Assembly (NCBI RefSeq): GCF_013416525.1
Contig: NZ_JACCEM010000007.1
Coordinates: 62,001-126,000, forward strand
Reading direction: 5' to 3'
DNA from: Parapusillimonas granuli
GTDB taxonomy: Bacteria > Pseudomonadota > Gammaproteobacteria > Burkholderiales > Burkholderiaceae_B
Length of the DNA: 64,000 bases
The translations under genes and the position numbers were made by a program. Below are positions 34,216-41,781 of this stretch, piece after piece. The first letter of the stretch is position 1, and each line of letters starts with the position of its first letter. The notes beneath the pieces are model-generated. The model saw nothing but the letters and a program-made list of their open reading frames with translations. It was not told the origin of the DNA and did not search any database.

Positions 34216-35664
34216 TCATTTCCCTTCGTCCAGGCTGCGCACGGCGCTGCTCAGGTGGTTGAAATCGAAGTGCGTCAGCGAGCGCAGCAGGCGCAGCGCC
34301 AGCAGGGACACCACCGCGGGAACCAGGACCGCGAGCAGGAAGGATTCCAGCAGATACTCGGGGCGGTCGCCCGGGGCCGGAAACAGCGCCAGGCCGGCGG
34401 CCAGGCCGCAAACCGTGCTGATGAACGCGATGCGGCCGTTGTGCCGGGGGTTGAACAGGCCGAAGAAGACCGGAAAAGCGGCCGCGCAGCACAGGAGGTC
34501 GGCCAGCAGGAAGAGGTAGAGCACGCTGTAGCCCTGCGCCGCGGCGATGATCACGGGGATCGCCAGCAGGAAGATCAGCCAGCGCGAAAGCCGCATCAGG
34601 ACTTGGCCGGAGACGCGCGGCGCAACGCGGCGCACGTCCACCGCGATCAGGCTGGAGACCGCGCTGATCACGGTGTCGGCGGTGCTCATGACCAGCGCCA
34701 GGCCCAGGGGGATCAGCGCCACGGCGAACCACACCGGCACGTGCGGCATGATGACGGTGAACAGGGCGATGGAACTGTCGCCGCCTTGCCCGAGGCCGGT
34801 GAAGGCCAGGCCGAACAGCCCCATCAGGAAGATGATGGGGCTGACCAGCACGCCGGCCAGCAGGAAGCCGCGCCGCATGCTGCGATTGTCTTGCGCCGAA
34901 TAGACCCGCTGCCAGTTGCCCTGGTGGAACAGGCCGGTGAGCAGGATGGCGACGAAGAACGTCAGGCCGGCCTTGACGCCCATGGGGTCGGTCAGGCTCA
35001 GCAACTGGGGCGCTTGCGCCCGCAGGCCCTGGACCGTGGGCTCGATTCCGCCGACGGCGCGCCAGCCCAGCGCCAGCAGCACCAGAAGCAAAGGCACGAT
35101 GACGGCCATCTGGACCTTGTCGGTGACGATGGACGCGCGCAGCCCGCCATAGGCGGTGTAGATCAGGGTGGACACCATGACGATGGCGGCGGTGGCCCAC
35201 AGGGGCACCGGGGCCAACAGGGTGACCAGCTTGGCGATGGCCGTGATTTCCGCGGTGAGCGCGATGAACATGTAGAACAGCATGATCAGCAGCGTCAGCA
35301 GATACATGGCCCGCCCGTAGCGCAGCACGACGAACTCCGTGAGCGTGTGGCCTTGGGGGATCAGCTCGCGCATGCGGCGGCCCAAGGGGATCATCAGGAT
35401 GCGGGGCGAAGCCGCGCCCAGGGCGTAGCCGATGACGGCGGCCAGGCCGCCCCAGGTCGCCGCCTGGGCGGGCGAAAACAGTATCCACCCGCCCAGCGAG
35501 GTCGCCAGCAGGGTCAGCATGGTGGCCGTGGTGCTCTGGCTGTTGCGGGCGATGATGTAGTCTTCCAGGCTGCCGCGTTCGCTTCTTGCGTACAGCACGC
35601 CGGAAATGGTGAAGGCCGCCGCAAACAGCAGCAGGCACAGTACGGTGGTGGTGGTGCTGAACAT
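34216..35664 (-). CDS. Sodium:solute symporter under a TPP riboswitch (ThiV-like)
   Basis: A ~482-residue SSS-family transporter with about 13 hydrophobic helices. Recognisable blocks are SLGGWILFSPAQAATWGG (about 57-74) and the GGLRASIVTDKVQM region (about 172-186) common to solute:sodium symporters. The gene starts directly at the 3' edge of a TPP riboswitch. ATG 35,664 is preferred because ATG 35,670 lies in the closing stem; AGGG of the aptamer end serves as its ribosome binding site. SSS transporters in TPP regulons (ThiV) are predicted to import the pyrimidine precursor HMP or another thiamin precursor; the substrate here is inferred only from regulation. Confidence 0.86.
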   Translation of the reverse strand: MFSTTTTVLCLLLFAAAFTISGVLYARSERGSLEDYIIARNSQSTTATMLTLLATSLGGWILFSPAQAATWGGLAAVIGYALGAASPRILMIPLGRRMRELIPQGHTLTEFVVLRYGRAMYLLTLLIMLFYMFIALTAEITAIAKLVTLLAPVPLWATAAIVMVSTLIYTAYGGLRASIVTDKVQMAVIVPLLLVLLALGWRAVGGIEPTVQGLRAQAPQLLSLTDPMGVKAGLTFFVAILLTGLFHQGNWQRVYSAQDNRSMRRGFLLAGVLVSPIIFLMGLFGLAFTGLGQGGDSSIALFTVIMPHVPVWFAVALIPLGLALVMSTADTVISAVSSLIAVDVRRVAPRVSGQVLMRLSRWLIFLLAIPVIIAAAQGYSVLYLFLLADLLCCAAAFPVFFGLFNPRHNGRIAFISTVCGLAAGLALFPAPGDRPEYLLESFLLAVLVPAVVSLLALRLLRSLTHFDFNHLSSAVRSLDEGK

Positions 35665-35753
35665 TTCCATCCCTACGCCAGTATTAGCTGGATCAGGTTC
35701 AAAGGGTTACCGCGGCGCCCGCGGAGTCTCAGCCCGAAACGGGCTCCCCCAGG
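35665..35753 (-). promoter_or_regulatory. TPP (THI-box) riboswitch controlling the symporter
   Basis: On the minus strand the conserved THI-box parts appear in order: GGGGGAGCCC, GGCTGAGA, then AACCCTTTGAACCTGATC and TAATACTGGCGTAGGGA. TTCC at 35,750-35,753 can pair with GGAA at 35,665-35,668 as P1. The 3' strand of P1 ends at the symporter start codon, so ligand binding should directly hide the ribosome binding site. No separate expression platform fits in the space. Confidence 0.92.
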
Positions 35754-35848
35754 AACAAAGCGCAAAGCTTAAGTGCCCGGGGCGGGCGTGTCAATGCGGG
35801 CAGCCGGCCCTGTCGCCGGCGGCGCTTCTGTGCTATGGTGTGCCCGAC

Positions 35849-35981
35849 GACACGGGGTGCTCTCGAACACGGGGGCTGAGATGAAACCCGTCGAACCTGC
35901 TCCAGCTAATACTGGCGAAGGGATGTCCATCCATGCACCGCAAGCGCATGATCCACCTTCGCTTCCTTGACAAGGTAAATC
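35849..35981 (+). promoter_or_regulatory. TPP riboswitch with visible expression platform, controlling the SDR/monooxygenase operon
   Basis: The aptamer is at 35,849-35,927: GACA/TGTC as P1, then GGGGTGC, GGGGGCTGAGA, ACCCGTCGAACCTG and TAATACTGGCGAAGGG. Downstream, CCTTCGC (35,956-35,962) is perfectly complementary to GCGAAGG (35,915-35,921) of the aptamer 3' side. CCTT (35,965-35,968) can pair with the Shine-Dalgarno AAGG (35,972-35,975), which lies 6 bases before ATG 35,982. This suggests an anti-sequestor/sequestor switch of translation: TPP binding frees the sequestor and represses. Confidence 0.92.
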
Positions 35982-36764
35982 ATGACCGACAGCGGCATTG
36001 CACTTCCCCTCGATGAACAAATCGTGCTGGTCACCGGCGGCGGCCGCGGGCTGGGCGAACACCTGACGCGCGCCTTTCTTGCGCAGGGCGCGCGGGTGGT
36101 GGTCAATTATCTGCGCAGCGCCGGCCAGGCCGAGGCGCTGGCGCAGGCGGCGCAAGGCCGGGCCGTCGCCCTGCGGGCGGACGTCACCGACGCGGCGGCG
36201 GTGCGCGAAATGTTCGACGCGGCGCGGCGCCATTTCGGTTCGGGCGTCACGACGGTGGTCAACAATGCGCTTCCCGCCTTCGCATTCAACGGCGATGCGC
36301 GCCCCCACGCGGACACGATCTCCTGGGACGACATGAGCCGGCAGTTCGAAGGCGTGGTCCGGGGCGCCTTGAACACCGTGCAGGCGGCGCTTCCGGACAT
36401 GTCGGCGCGCGGCTTCGGGCGCGTCATCAACATCGGCACCAACCTGTTCCAGAATCCGGTCGTGCCCTACCACGATTACACGGCGGCCAAGGCGGCGCTG
36501 CTGTCCCTGACCCGCACGCTGGCCAATGACCTGGGGCCCAAGGGGATCACGGTCAACATGCTGTCGGGCGGGCTGCTGCGCACCACGGACGCATCGGCCG
36601 CCACCCCGCAAGAGGTGTTCGACCTGATCGCGGCCGGGACGCCGCTGCGCCGCGTGACCACGCCGGCCGAATTCGCCGATGCGGCGCTGTTCTTCGCCTC
36701 GCCCTGGTCCCGCTCCGTAACGGGGCAGAATCTGGTCGTCGACGGCGGCCTGGTCAAGAACTAG
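35982..36764 (+). CDS. Short-chain dehydrogenase/reductase under TPP riboswitch control
   Basis: A 260-residue classical SDR. The nucleotide motif TGGGRGLG is at residues 18-25, NNAL near 92, and the catalytic YTAAK near 166. The position normally held by the catalytic Ser (13 residues before Tyr) is Thr (NIGTN). The protein ends with the usual VTGQNLVVDGG. It is annotated in many genomes as 3-oxoacyl-ACP reductase, but its place in a TPP-repressed operon beside a flavin monooxygenase argues for a role in thiamin or precursor metabolism. Substrate unknown. Confidence 0.88.
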   Translation: MTDSGIALPLDEQIVLVTGGGRGLGEHLTRAFLAQGARVVVNYLRSAGQAEALAQAAQGRAVALRADVTDAAAVREMFDAARRHFGSGVTTVVNNALPAFAFNGDARPHADTISWDDMSRQFEGVVRGALNTVQAALPDMSARGFGRVINIGTNLFQNPVVPYHDYTAAKAALLSLTRTLANDLGPKGITVNMLSGGLLRTTDASAATPQEVFDLIAAGTPLRRVTTPAEFADAALFFASPWSRSVTGQNLVVDGGLVKN

Positions 36765-36784
36765 GCCCTCGAAGGAAGCCACAC

Positions 36785-38107
36785 ATGGACACCACACAAT
36801 CGGGCGCGGGCGGGCGCGCCATGCACATCAATCTGTTCCTGTTCGCCTGCGGCCATCATCGGGCCGCGTGGCGCCATCCGTATTCCTCGGTGGGCCGGCT
36901 CGGCGACATCCGCTACTACGAGCAGCTGGCCCAGACGGCCGAGCGCGGGAAGCTGGACGCGGTGTTCTTCGCCGACGGCCAGTCGGCCGACAATCCGGCG
37001 GACGGCCCGCGCTGGTTCCTGGAGCCCCTGACGACGATCGCGGCCCTGTGCCGGGCGACGGAGCGCATCGGCTTCATCAGCACCGTCTCCAGCACGTTTT
37101 ACACCCCTTTCCACGCGGCGCGCATGCTGGCGTCGCTGGACCATCTTTCGGGCGGGCGCATCGGCTGGAACGTCGTGACGTCCATGTTCGATTCCGAAGC
37201 GCGCAACCATGGCTACGAGGCCATGCCCGACCACGATTGGCGCTACGAGCGCGCCGAGGAATTCGTGGACGTGGTCCTGCGCCTGTGGGATTCCTGGAGC
37301 GACGGCGCGCTGCTGCGCGACCGGGACGGCCTGTATGCCGACCCGGGCCAGATCCATGCCATCCGCCACAAAGGGGCGCATTTCCTGGTGGACGGCCCGC
37401 TGACCGTGCCCCGGCCGCCGCAGGGGCATCCGGTCATGTTCCAGGCCGGGGCGTCGGGGCAGGGCCGCAGCCTGGCCGCGCGCCGCGCCGAAGCCATTTA
37501 CGCCGTCGCCTATGACCTTGCTTCGGCACAATCCTATTATCGGGACATCAAGCGCCGGGTACGGGAGGCCGGGCGGACCGACCCGGTGCCCATCATGCCC
37601 GGCCTGGTCACCTACGTGGCGTCCACGTCCGCCGAAGCGCGGCGCAAGCAGCGCGAGCTGGATGAACTGCTGCCCGCCGAAGATGCCTTGCGCCAGCTGG
37701 GCCTCTACGTGGGCCGGGACTGCATGGGCTGGGAACTGGATGCGCCGGTGCCGGACCTGCCGCCGCTGGAGCGGTTCGCCGGCCCCAAGGGCCGCTACGC
37801 TACCATCTTGCGCATCATCGAAACCGAGAAGCCGACGGTCAGGCAGCTGCTGGGGCGCCTGGCGGCCGGCGGCGGCCACTGCACCATGGTGGGCACGCCG
37901 GACGAAATCGCGGACGAGATGGAGCGCTGGTTCCTGAACGAAGGCGCCGACGGCTTCAATCTGATGCCGCCGGCGCTGCCCGAAAGCATCGAGGACTTCG
38001 TCGATTTCGTCATTCCCATCCTGCAGGACCGCGGCCTGTTCCGCCGGGACTACGACAGCCGCACGCTGCGCGGCCATCTGGGCTTGCAGCGGCCCGGCTC
38101 CAGGTAG
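36785..38107 (+). CDS. LLM-class flavin-dependent monooxygenase, NtaA/SnaA/DszA type
   Basis: A 440-residue member of the nitrilotriacetate monooxygenase branch of the luciferase-like superfamily. Diagnostic stretches are KLDAVFFADGQS (about 56-67), the LDHLSGGRIGWNVVTS segment (about 117-132), and GHPVMFQAGASGQG near 217-230, where FMN binds. An internal Met at residue 13 (MHINLFLF) is an alternative start. It lies 20 bp after the SDR gene in the same TPP-controlled transcript. Such enzymes need reduced FMN from a separate reductase, which is not encoded here. C-N or C-S bond oxidation of a thiamin-related heterocycle is a possible but untested role. Confidence 0.88.
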   Translation: MDTTQSGAGGRAMHINLFLFACGHHRAAWRHPYSSVGRLGDIRYYEQLAQTAERGKLDAVFFADGQSADNPADGPRWFLEPLTTIAALCRATERIGFISTVSSTFYTPFHAARMLASLDHLSGGRIGWNVVTSMFDSEARNHGYEAMPDHDWRYERAEEFVDVVLRLWDSWSDGALLRDRDGLYADPGQIHAIRHKGAHFLVDGPLTVPRPPQGHPVMFQAGASGQGRSLAARRAEAIYAVAYDLASAQSYYRDIKRRVREAGRTDPVPIMPGLVTYVASTSAEARRKQRELDELLPAEDALRQLGLYVGRDCMGWELDAPVPDLPPLERFAGPKGRYATILRIIETEKPTVRQLLGRLAAGGGHCTMVGTPDEIADEMERWFLNEGADGFNLMPPALPESIEDFVDFVIPILQDRGLFRRDYDSRTLRGHLGLQRPGSR

Positions 38108-38132
38108 GAGCAGGCCCGCCGGGGGCCGGGCC

Positions 38133-39728
38133 TCATGCGCGTTCGCGTGCCAAGCCGAAATCGTCCGCGGCGTAGTGGCTGATCCGCCACACGTGGTTGG
38201 CGCCGCGCTCCAGCCAGCGGAAGGCGTCGGCCTTGCACAAGGCCTCGGCGGCGCCGTTGCGGCCCGGGCCGGTGTCCTGCAGGATGTCGTGCCGGACCTG
38301 GCGGGATAGCTCCGCAAGCGCCGCGGCGTCGCGGCCCACTTGTTCCACCCAGCCTTTTTCCAGGCGGCCCGCCAGCCCCTCGCCCGCAAGCGCGAGGATG
38401 TCGCGGCATCGCCTTGCCGCCGGGCTGAGCTCGCGGCCGTTGAAGTCGGCCTGCTCGGCCACCGGTTCATTCAGCCGGCTGCACAGCCGCATCAGGTGGT
38501 CGATGGCGTGCAGCTGCGCCACGCGGCGCCTGTTCAGCTTGTCGTCGTCGGCGCTCGCGGGGATGCGCGTGACGAAATCGAAGGCCTGTTCCAGCGCCCC
38601 GCGGACGCGCAGCATGTCGTGCTTCAGCGCGGCGGGCCGCTCCATGGCCAGAACCTGCTGGTACACCAGGAACACCCGCTCGATGATTTCGTGCACGGCG
38701 CGCTGGGAAGCGCCCAGCGCGACTTCGGGCACGTTCAGCAAGGTGGCGTCCAGGTGCCGCGCGTAATCCCCTTCGCGCTCCGGCAGCATGCGGGCGATGG
38801 ACCGGGCGAACGGGTTGATGAGGGGCATGAAGAGCGCCACGCCCAGGCCGATGAACAGCGAGTGGAAGGCCGCCAGGCCCAGCGCGCCCGCCTCCAGGCC
38901 GAGGTGCCGGGCCAGGCTCTGCGCCAGGTACAGCAGGCCGGGCAGCAGCAGGACCGCGATCAGCCCGGCGCCCAGATTGAACAGGATGTATGCCAGCGCG
39001 GTGCGCTTGGCGTAGATCGTGCCGCCTATGGTGGCCAGCGCGCTCGTCAGCGTGGTGCCGATGGACGCGCCCACCACGACGGCGGCCGCCTGGTCGAAGT
39101 TGATGGCGCCGGCATGCACGGCGGTGAGCGTGGTGGCGACGGCCGCCGTCGACGACTGGAGTATGGCGGTCATGATCAGGCCGATGAGCATGATCAGCAG
39201 GCTGGCGCCGAACCCGCCGGAGGGCAGCTGGGCCAGGTCGAGCACGCTCGACAGCCCCTGCATGCCGTCCTGCATGGTGTCGAGCCCAAGGAAAAGAATG
39301 CCGAATCCGGCGATCGCGGTGCCCAGCTCGCCCCAGCGCCCCGACACCAGCAGCTTGAGCAGCGCCCCGGCGCCGATGAAGGGCAGGGTGTAGAAACCTA
39401 GATTGATCTTCAGGCCCAGGCCGGCGATGATCCAGCCGGTGGCGGTATTGCCCAGGCTTGCGCCGATCACCACGCCTATCGCCTGCGTGAAGGTGATCAG
39501 GCCGGCGCTGACGAAGCCGATCAGGGTCACCGTCGTGGCGGTGGACGATTGCGCCAGCGCGGTCAGCACGGCGCCCGAGGCGAAGGCCTTCCAGGGCGTG
39601 CCGGTGAACCGGATCAAGGCTTTTTGCAGCGCGCCGCCGGCGAAGGCCACGAGGCCGCTGGACAGCAGCATCATGCCGATCAGGAACAGGCCTATGCCGC
39701 CAGCGAATGGAAACAGCACATTCAGCAT
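38133..39728 (-). CDS. Na+/phosphate cotransporter with PhoU-like tail
   Basis: A 531-residue NptA/Na-Pi cotransporter family protein. Two repeats with the QSSTA signature are visible (ALAQSSTATTVTLIG near 58 and ILQSSTAAVATTL near 190), each in hydrophobic helices. Membrane segments end near residue 310, and the C-terminal ~200 residues are a helical PhoU-like domain. It stands convergent to the monooxygenase gene with 25 bp between. It probably takes up phosphate or a related anion. Confidence 0.9.
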   Translation of the reverse strand: MLNVLFPFAGGIGLFLIGMMLLSSGLVAFAGGALQKALIRFTGTPWKAFASGAVLTALAQSSTATTVTLIGFVSAGLITFTQAIGVVIGASLGNTATGWIIAGLGLKINLGFYTLPFIGAGALLKLLVSGRWGELGTAIAGFGILFLGLDTMQDGMQGLSSVLDLAQLPSGGFGASLLIMLIGLIMTAILQSSTAAVATTLTAVHAGAINFDQAAAVVVGASIGTTLTSALATIGGTIYAKRTALAYILFNLGAGLIAVLLLPGLLYLAQSLARHLGLEAGALGLAAFHSLFIGLGVALFMPLINPFARSIARMLPEREGDYARHLDATLLNVPEVALGASQRAVHEIIERVFLVYQQVLAMERPAALKHDMLRVRGALEQAFDFVTRIPASADDDKLNRRRVAQLHAIDHLMRLCSRLNEPVAEQADFNGRELSPAARRCRDILALAGEGLAGRLEKGWVEQVGRDAAALAELSRQVRHDILQDTGPGRNGAAEALCKADAFRWLERGANHVWRISHYAADDFGLARERA

Positions 39729-40002
39729 AATGGGGATCTACAGGGGGTCGGGAAGGGAAGAAGTGAGAGTGTAGCGGCAAGACGGGCCGTCAGGCGCCGC
39801 TAGTGGCGCTGGCGTGCAGGCCGACGTGGACGACGCGGTGTCTTCCTTCCGTTTTGGCGGTGCTGCTGAGTCCGGCGCGACCCCGGGACGTCTTGCGTGT
39901 TTTGACACAAAAGGAACTTTGCGTTTTTGTATCGCTTCGAGGCTAGAGCCGGCAATGGTGTTCCGGCCAGAAGGCCGGCCGGATTCTACCGCAGGAAGAC
40001 CC

Positions 40003-40464
40003 TTACTGCGGCTGGGGAAGCAGGGACGAGTGATGGCTGGTAATGAGCCACCCGTCGCCCGACCGCCGATAGGTGTAGGTGTAGCGGGCTTTTGCCGTGC
40101 TGCCGTCACCGAAAGCAAAGGTATACAGGCCGGTGTCGATGGCGGTATTGCATTCCAGGATAATGTTGCGCTGGTCGATGGAGCCGCGTGGCCGCTGCTG
40201 CAGGAAGTACTCGAAGTACTCCATCTTGTCGGCCTTGGACAGGCGAGGAGAATTGGACAAGGTGGGAAGCAGGACGGCGTCCGCCGCATAAAGGGTTACC
40301 ACTTTCTTGGGGTCGCCGGTTTGCAGCGCGGCGTTCCATGTGTCGAACAGGCCAGCCACTTCTGCGACCGAGGTCTTGTGGCAGATGGTTTCGTAAGTGT
40401 CCTTGCCGGGGCTCGCGCAAGCAGCGAGCGCCAGCGTGGCGGCGGTACAGAGGATGAAGCGCAT
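40003..40464 (-). CDS. SgcJ/EcaC-type NTF2-like lipoprotein (DUF4440-like)
   Basis: A 153-residue protein. A lipoprotein signal (LALAAC, Cys at residue 16) is followed by an NTF2-like domain: VAGLFDTWNAALQTGDPKKVVTLYAADAVLLPT (pattern only, about 37-69) and the closing YRRSGDGWLITSHHSSLLP. These are the standard features of the SgcJ/EcaC or CaMKII-association-like family. The role is unknown; it is probably outer-membrane anchored and periplasmic. It lies 21 bp after the MFS gene in the same direction and may share a transcript. Confidence 0.85.
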   Translation of the reverse strand: MRFILCTAATLALAACASPGKDTYETICHKTSVAEVAGLFDTWNAALQTGDPKKVVTLYAADAVLLPTLSNSPRLSKADKMEYFEYFLQQRPRGSIDQRNIILECNTAIDTGLYTFAFGDGSTAKARYTYTYRRSGDGWLITSHHSSLLPQPQ

Positions 40465-40485
40465 GGATGGTCTCCGGTTCGAGCG

Positions 40486-41742
40486 TTATTGTTGTGCTTT
40501 GCCTGGCAGCCATCGCCAAAAGAATACTGCGGCCAACAAGCCCAGCCCGCCGATGCTGGCGATACCTGCCCCTAGTGTCGCAATTGCGGCGACGCCCGAG
40601 AGCACAAGGGGTCCCCCGCAGGCGCCAAGGTCGGTAATGAAGCGCCATATGCCCAAGAAGTGGGTGCGCCCGTTTCTGGGAGACGCATCCGCCCCGATGG
40701 TCATGATCAGCCCCGAACCTACGCCATTGCCCAGGCCCAGAATCAGCGTGATGATGATAAATCCGATCAGGCTGCCCGACAAGGGCATGAGCAGCAACGA
40801 AGCACCCATGATGACCATCGACGGCAGGGCCACCCAGCGGCGGCCGTGCCGGTCCATGACATAGCCCGAGGGGTAGAACAGCAGCATGTCTATGGCCCCC
40901 ATGGCGCCATAGACGAGGGCGGTCGTGGCGGGGTCCAGGCCGATGTGGCTGGCCCACAGGGGAATGATGATCTGGCGGCAGGAGCGCACCGCCGCCAGCA
41001 GCATGCAGCCGGTGCCCAGCGTCAGGAAGGCGCCGCGATGGTCGCGAAAGATGCGCTGGGCGCGCACGGACGTCTGCTGCGCCGGGCCGGCCTCGCCGGC
41101 CTCGCCGGCCTTGCCCTGGGGCGCCTGCACGACCAGGTCGGGGATGCCCAGGGAAAGCGCGCCGGCCGCCGCCGATGCGAGAATGGCGACGACGTAGGCG
41201 CCGGGCAGCCCCATGAAGTGCATGAGCCCCGCGCCCACGAAGGGGCCCAGGAACATGCCCACGCGCATCGCGCCGCCCAGGGTGGACATCGCCCGGGCGC
41301 GCATCGTGATGGGCACGGCTTCGGTCAGGTAGGTCTGGCGCGCCAGCATGAAGATGGACTGCGAAATGCCGATCATGAAGACGCCGGCGGCCAGCACCCA
41401 TGCCGAGCCGGCCAGCACGCACAGCAGCAGCGCGACGATCATCAGCGCCGCCGCGGCGGTCATGGCCCGCCGTTCGCCGTGGCGCGCCGTCAGGATGGAT
41501 GCGGGTATGTTGCTGAGCAGCGACCCCACGCCGATCAGGGCGACGATGAGGCCGGACAGGGCCACCGAGGCGCCCAGATCGCGGGCGCTGAGCGCGATGA
41601 CCGGGAAGATGGCGCCTTCGGCAAGCCCGAAGAGGGCGGTCGGGCCGAAGGCCGCTACGGCTATTTTCCTAAGGCTGAATGAGGGGTCGCTGGCTGCCAC
41701 GATGCATGCTTCTGGGCGGTAAAGACTAGTATTCTGACACAT
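40486..41742 (-). CDS. MFS transporter
   Basis: A ~418-residue major-facilitator protein with about twelve hydrophobic helices. It has the internal loop RHGERRAMT near the second/third helix (motif A-like) and a central charged loop (about 200-220). The start is uncertain. ATG 41,742 is reported, but a GTG at 41,700 with AGAAG upstream begins the conserved part (SDPSFSLRKIAV) and may be the true one. Substrate unknown; it resembles drug/sugar exporters. Confidence 0.85.
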   Translation of the reverse strand: MCQNTSLYRPEACIVAASDPSFSLRKIAVAAFGPTALFGLAEGAIFPVIALSARDLGASVALSGLIVALIGVGSLLSNIPASILTARHGERRAMTAAAALMIVALLLCVLAGSAWVLAAGVFMIGISQSIFMLARQTYLTEAVPITMRARAMSTLGGAMRVGMFLGPFVGAGLMHFMGLPGAYVVAILASAAAGALSLGIPDLVVQAPQGKAGEAGEAGPAQQTSVRAQRIFRDHRGAFLTLGTGCMLLAAVRSCRQIIIPLWASHIGLDPATTALVYGAMGAIDMLLFYPSGYVMDRHGRRWVALPSMVIMGASLLLMPLSGSLIGFIIITLILGLGNGVGSGLIMTIGADASPRNGRTHFLGIWRFITDLGACGGPLVLSGVAAIATLGAGIASIGGLGLLAAVFFWRWLPGKAQQ

Positions 41743-41781
41743 GTCGGGCGCTCGGGCCCCACGGCGCGCCGTCAACAGGCC

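Noticed and set aside
34183-35772. 529-codon + strand frame opposite the symporter
   Set aside because: It spans the riboswitch and mirrors a well-formed membrane protein; Asp/Gln/His/Arg-rich composition marks it as a shadow.
39963-39978. Perfect hairpin CCGGCC-AGAA-GGCCGG after the NTF2-like lipoprotein gene
   Set aside because: It is not followed by a T run on the minus strand, so it is not called as an intrinsic terminator.
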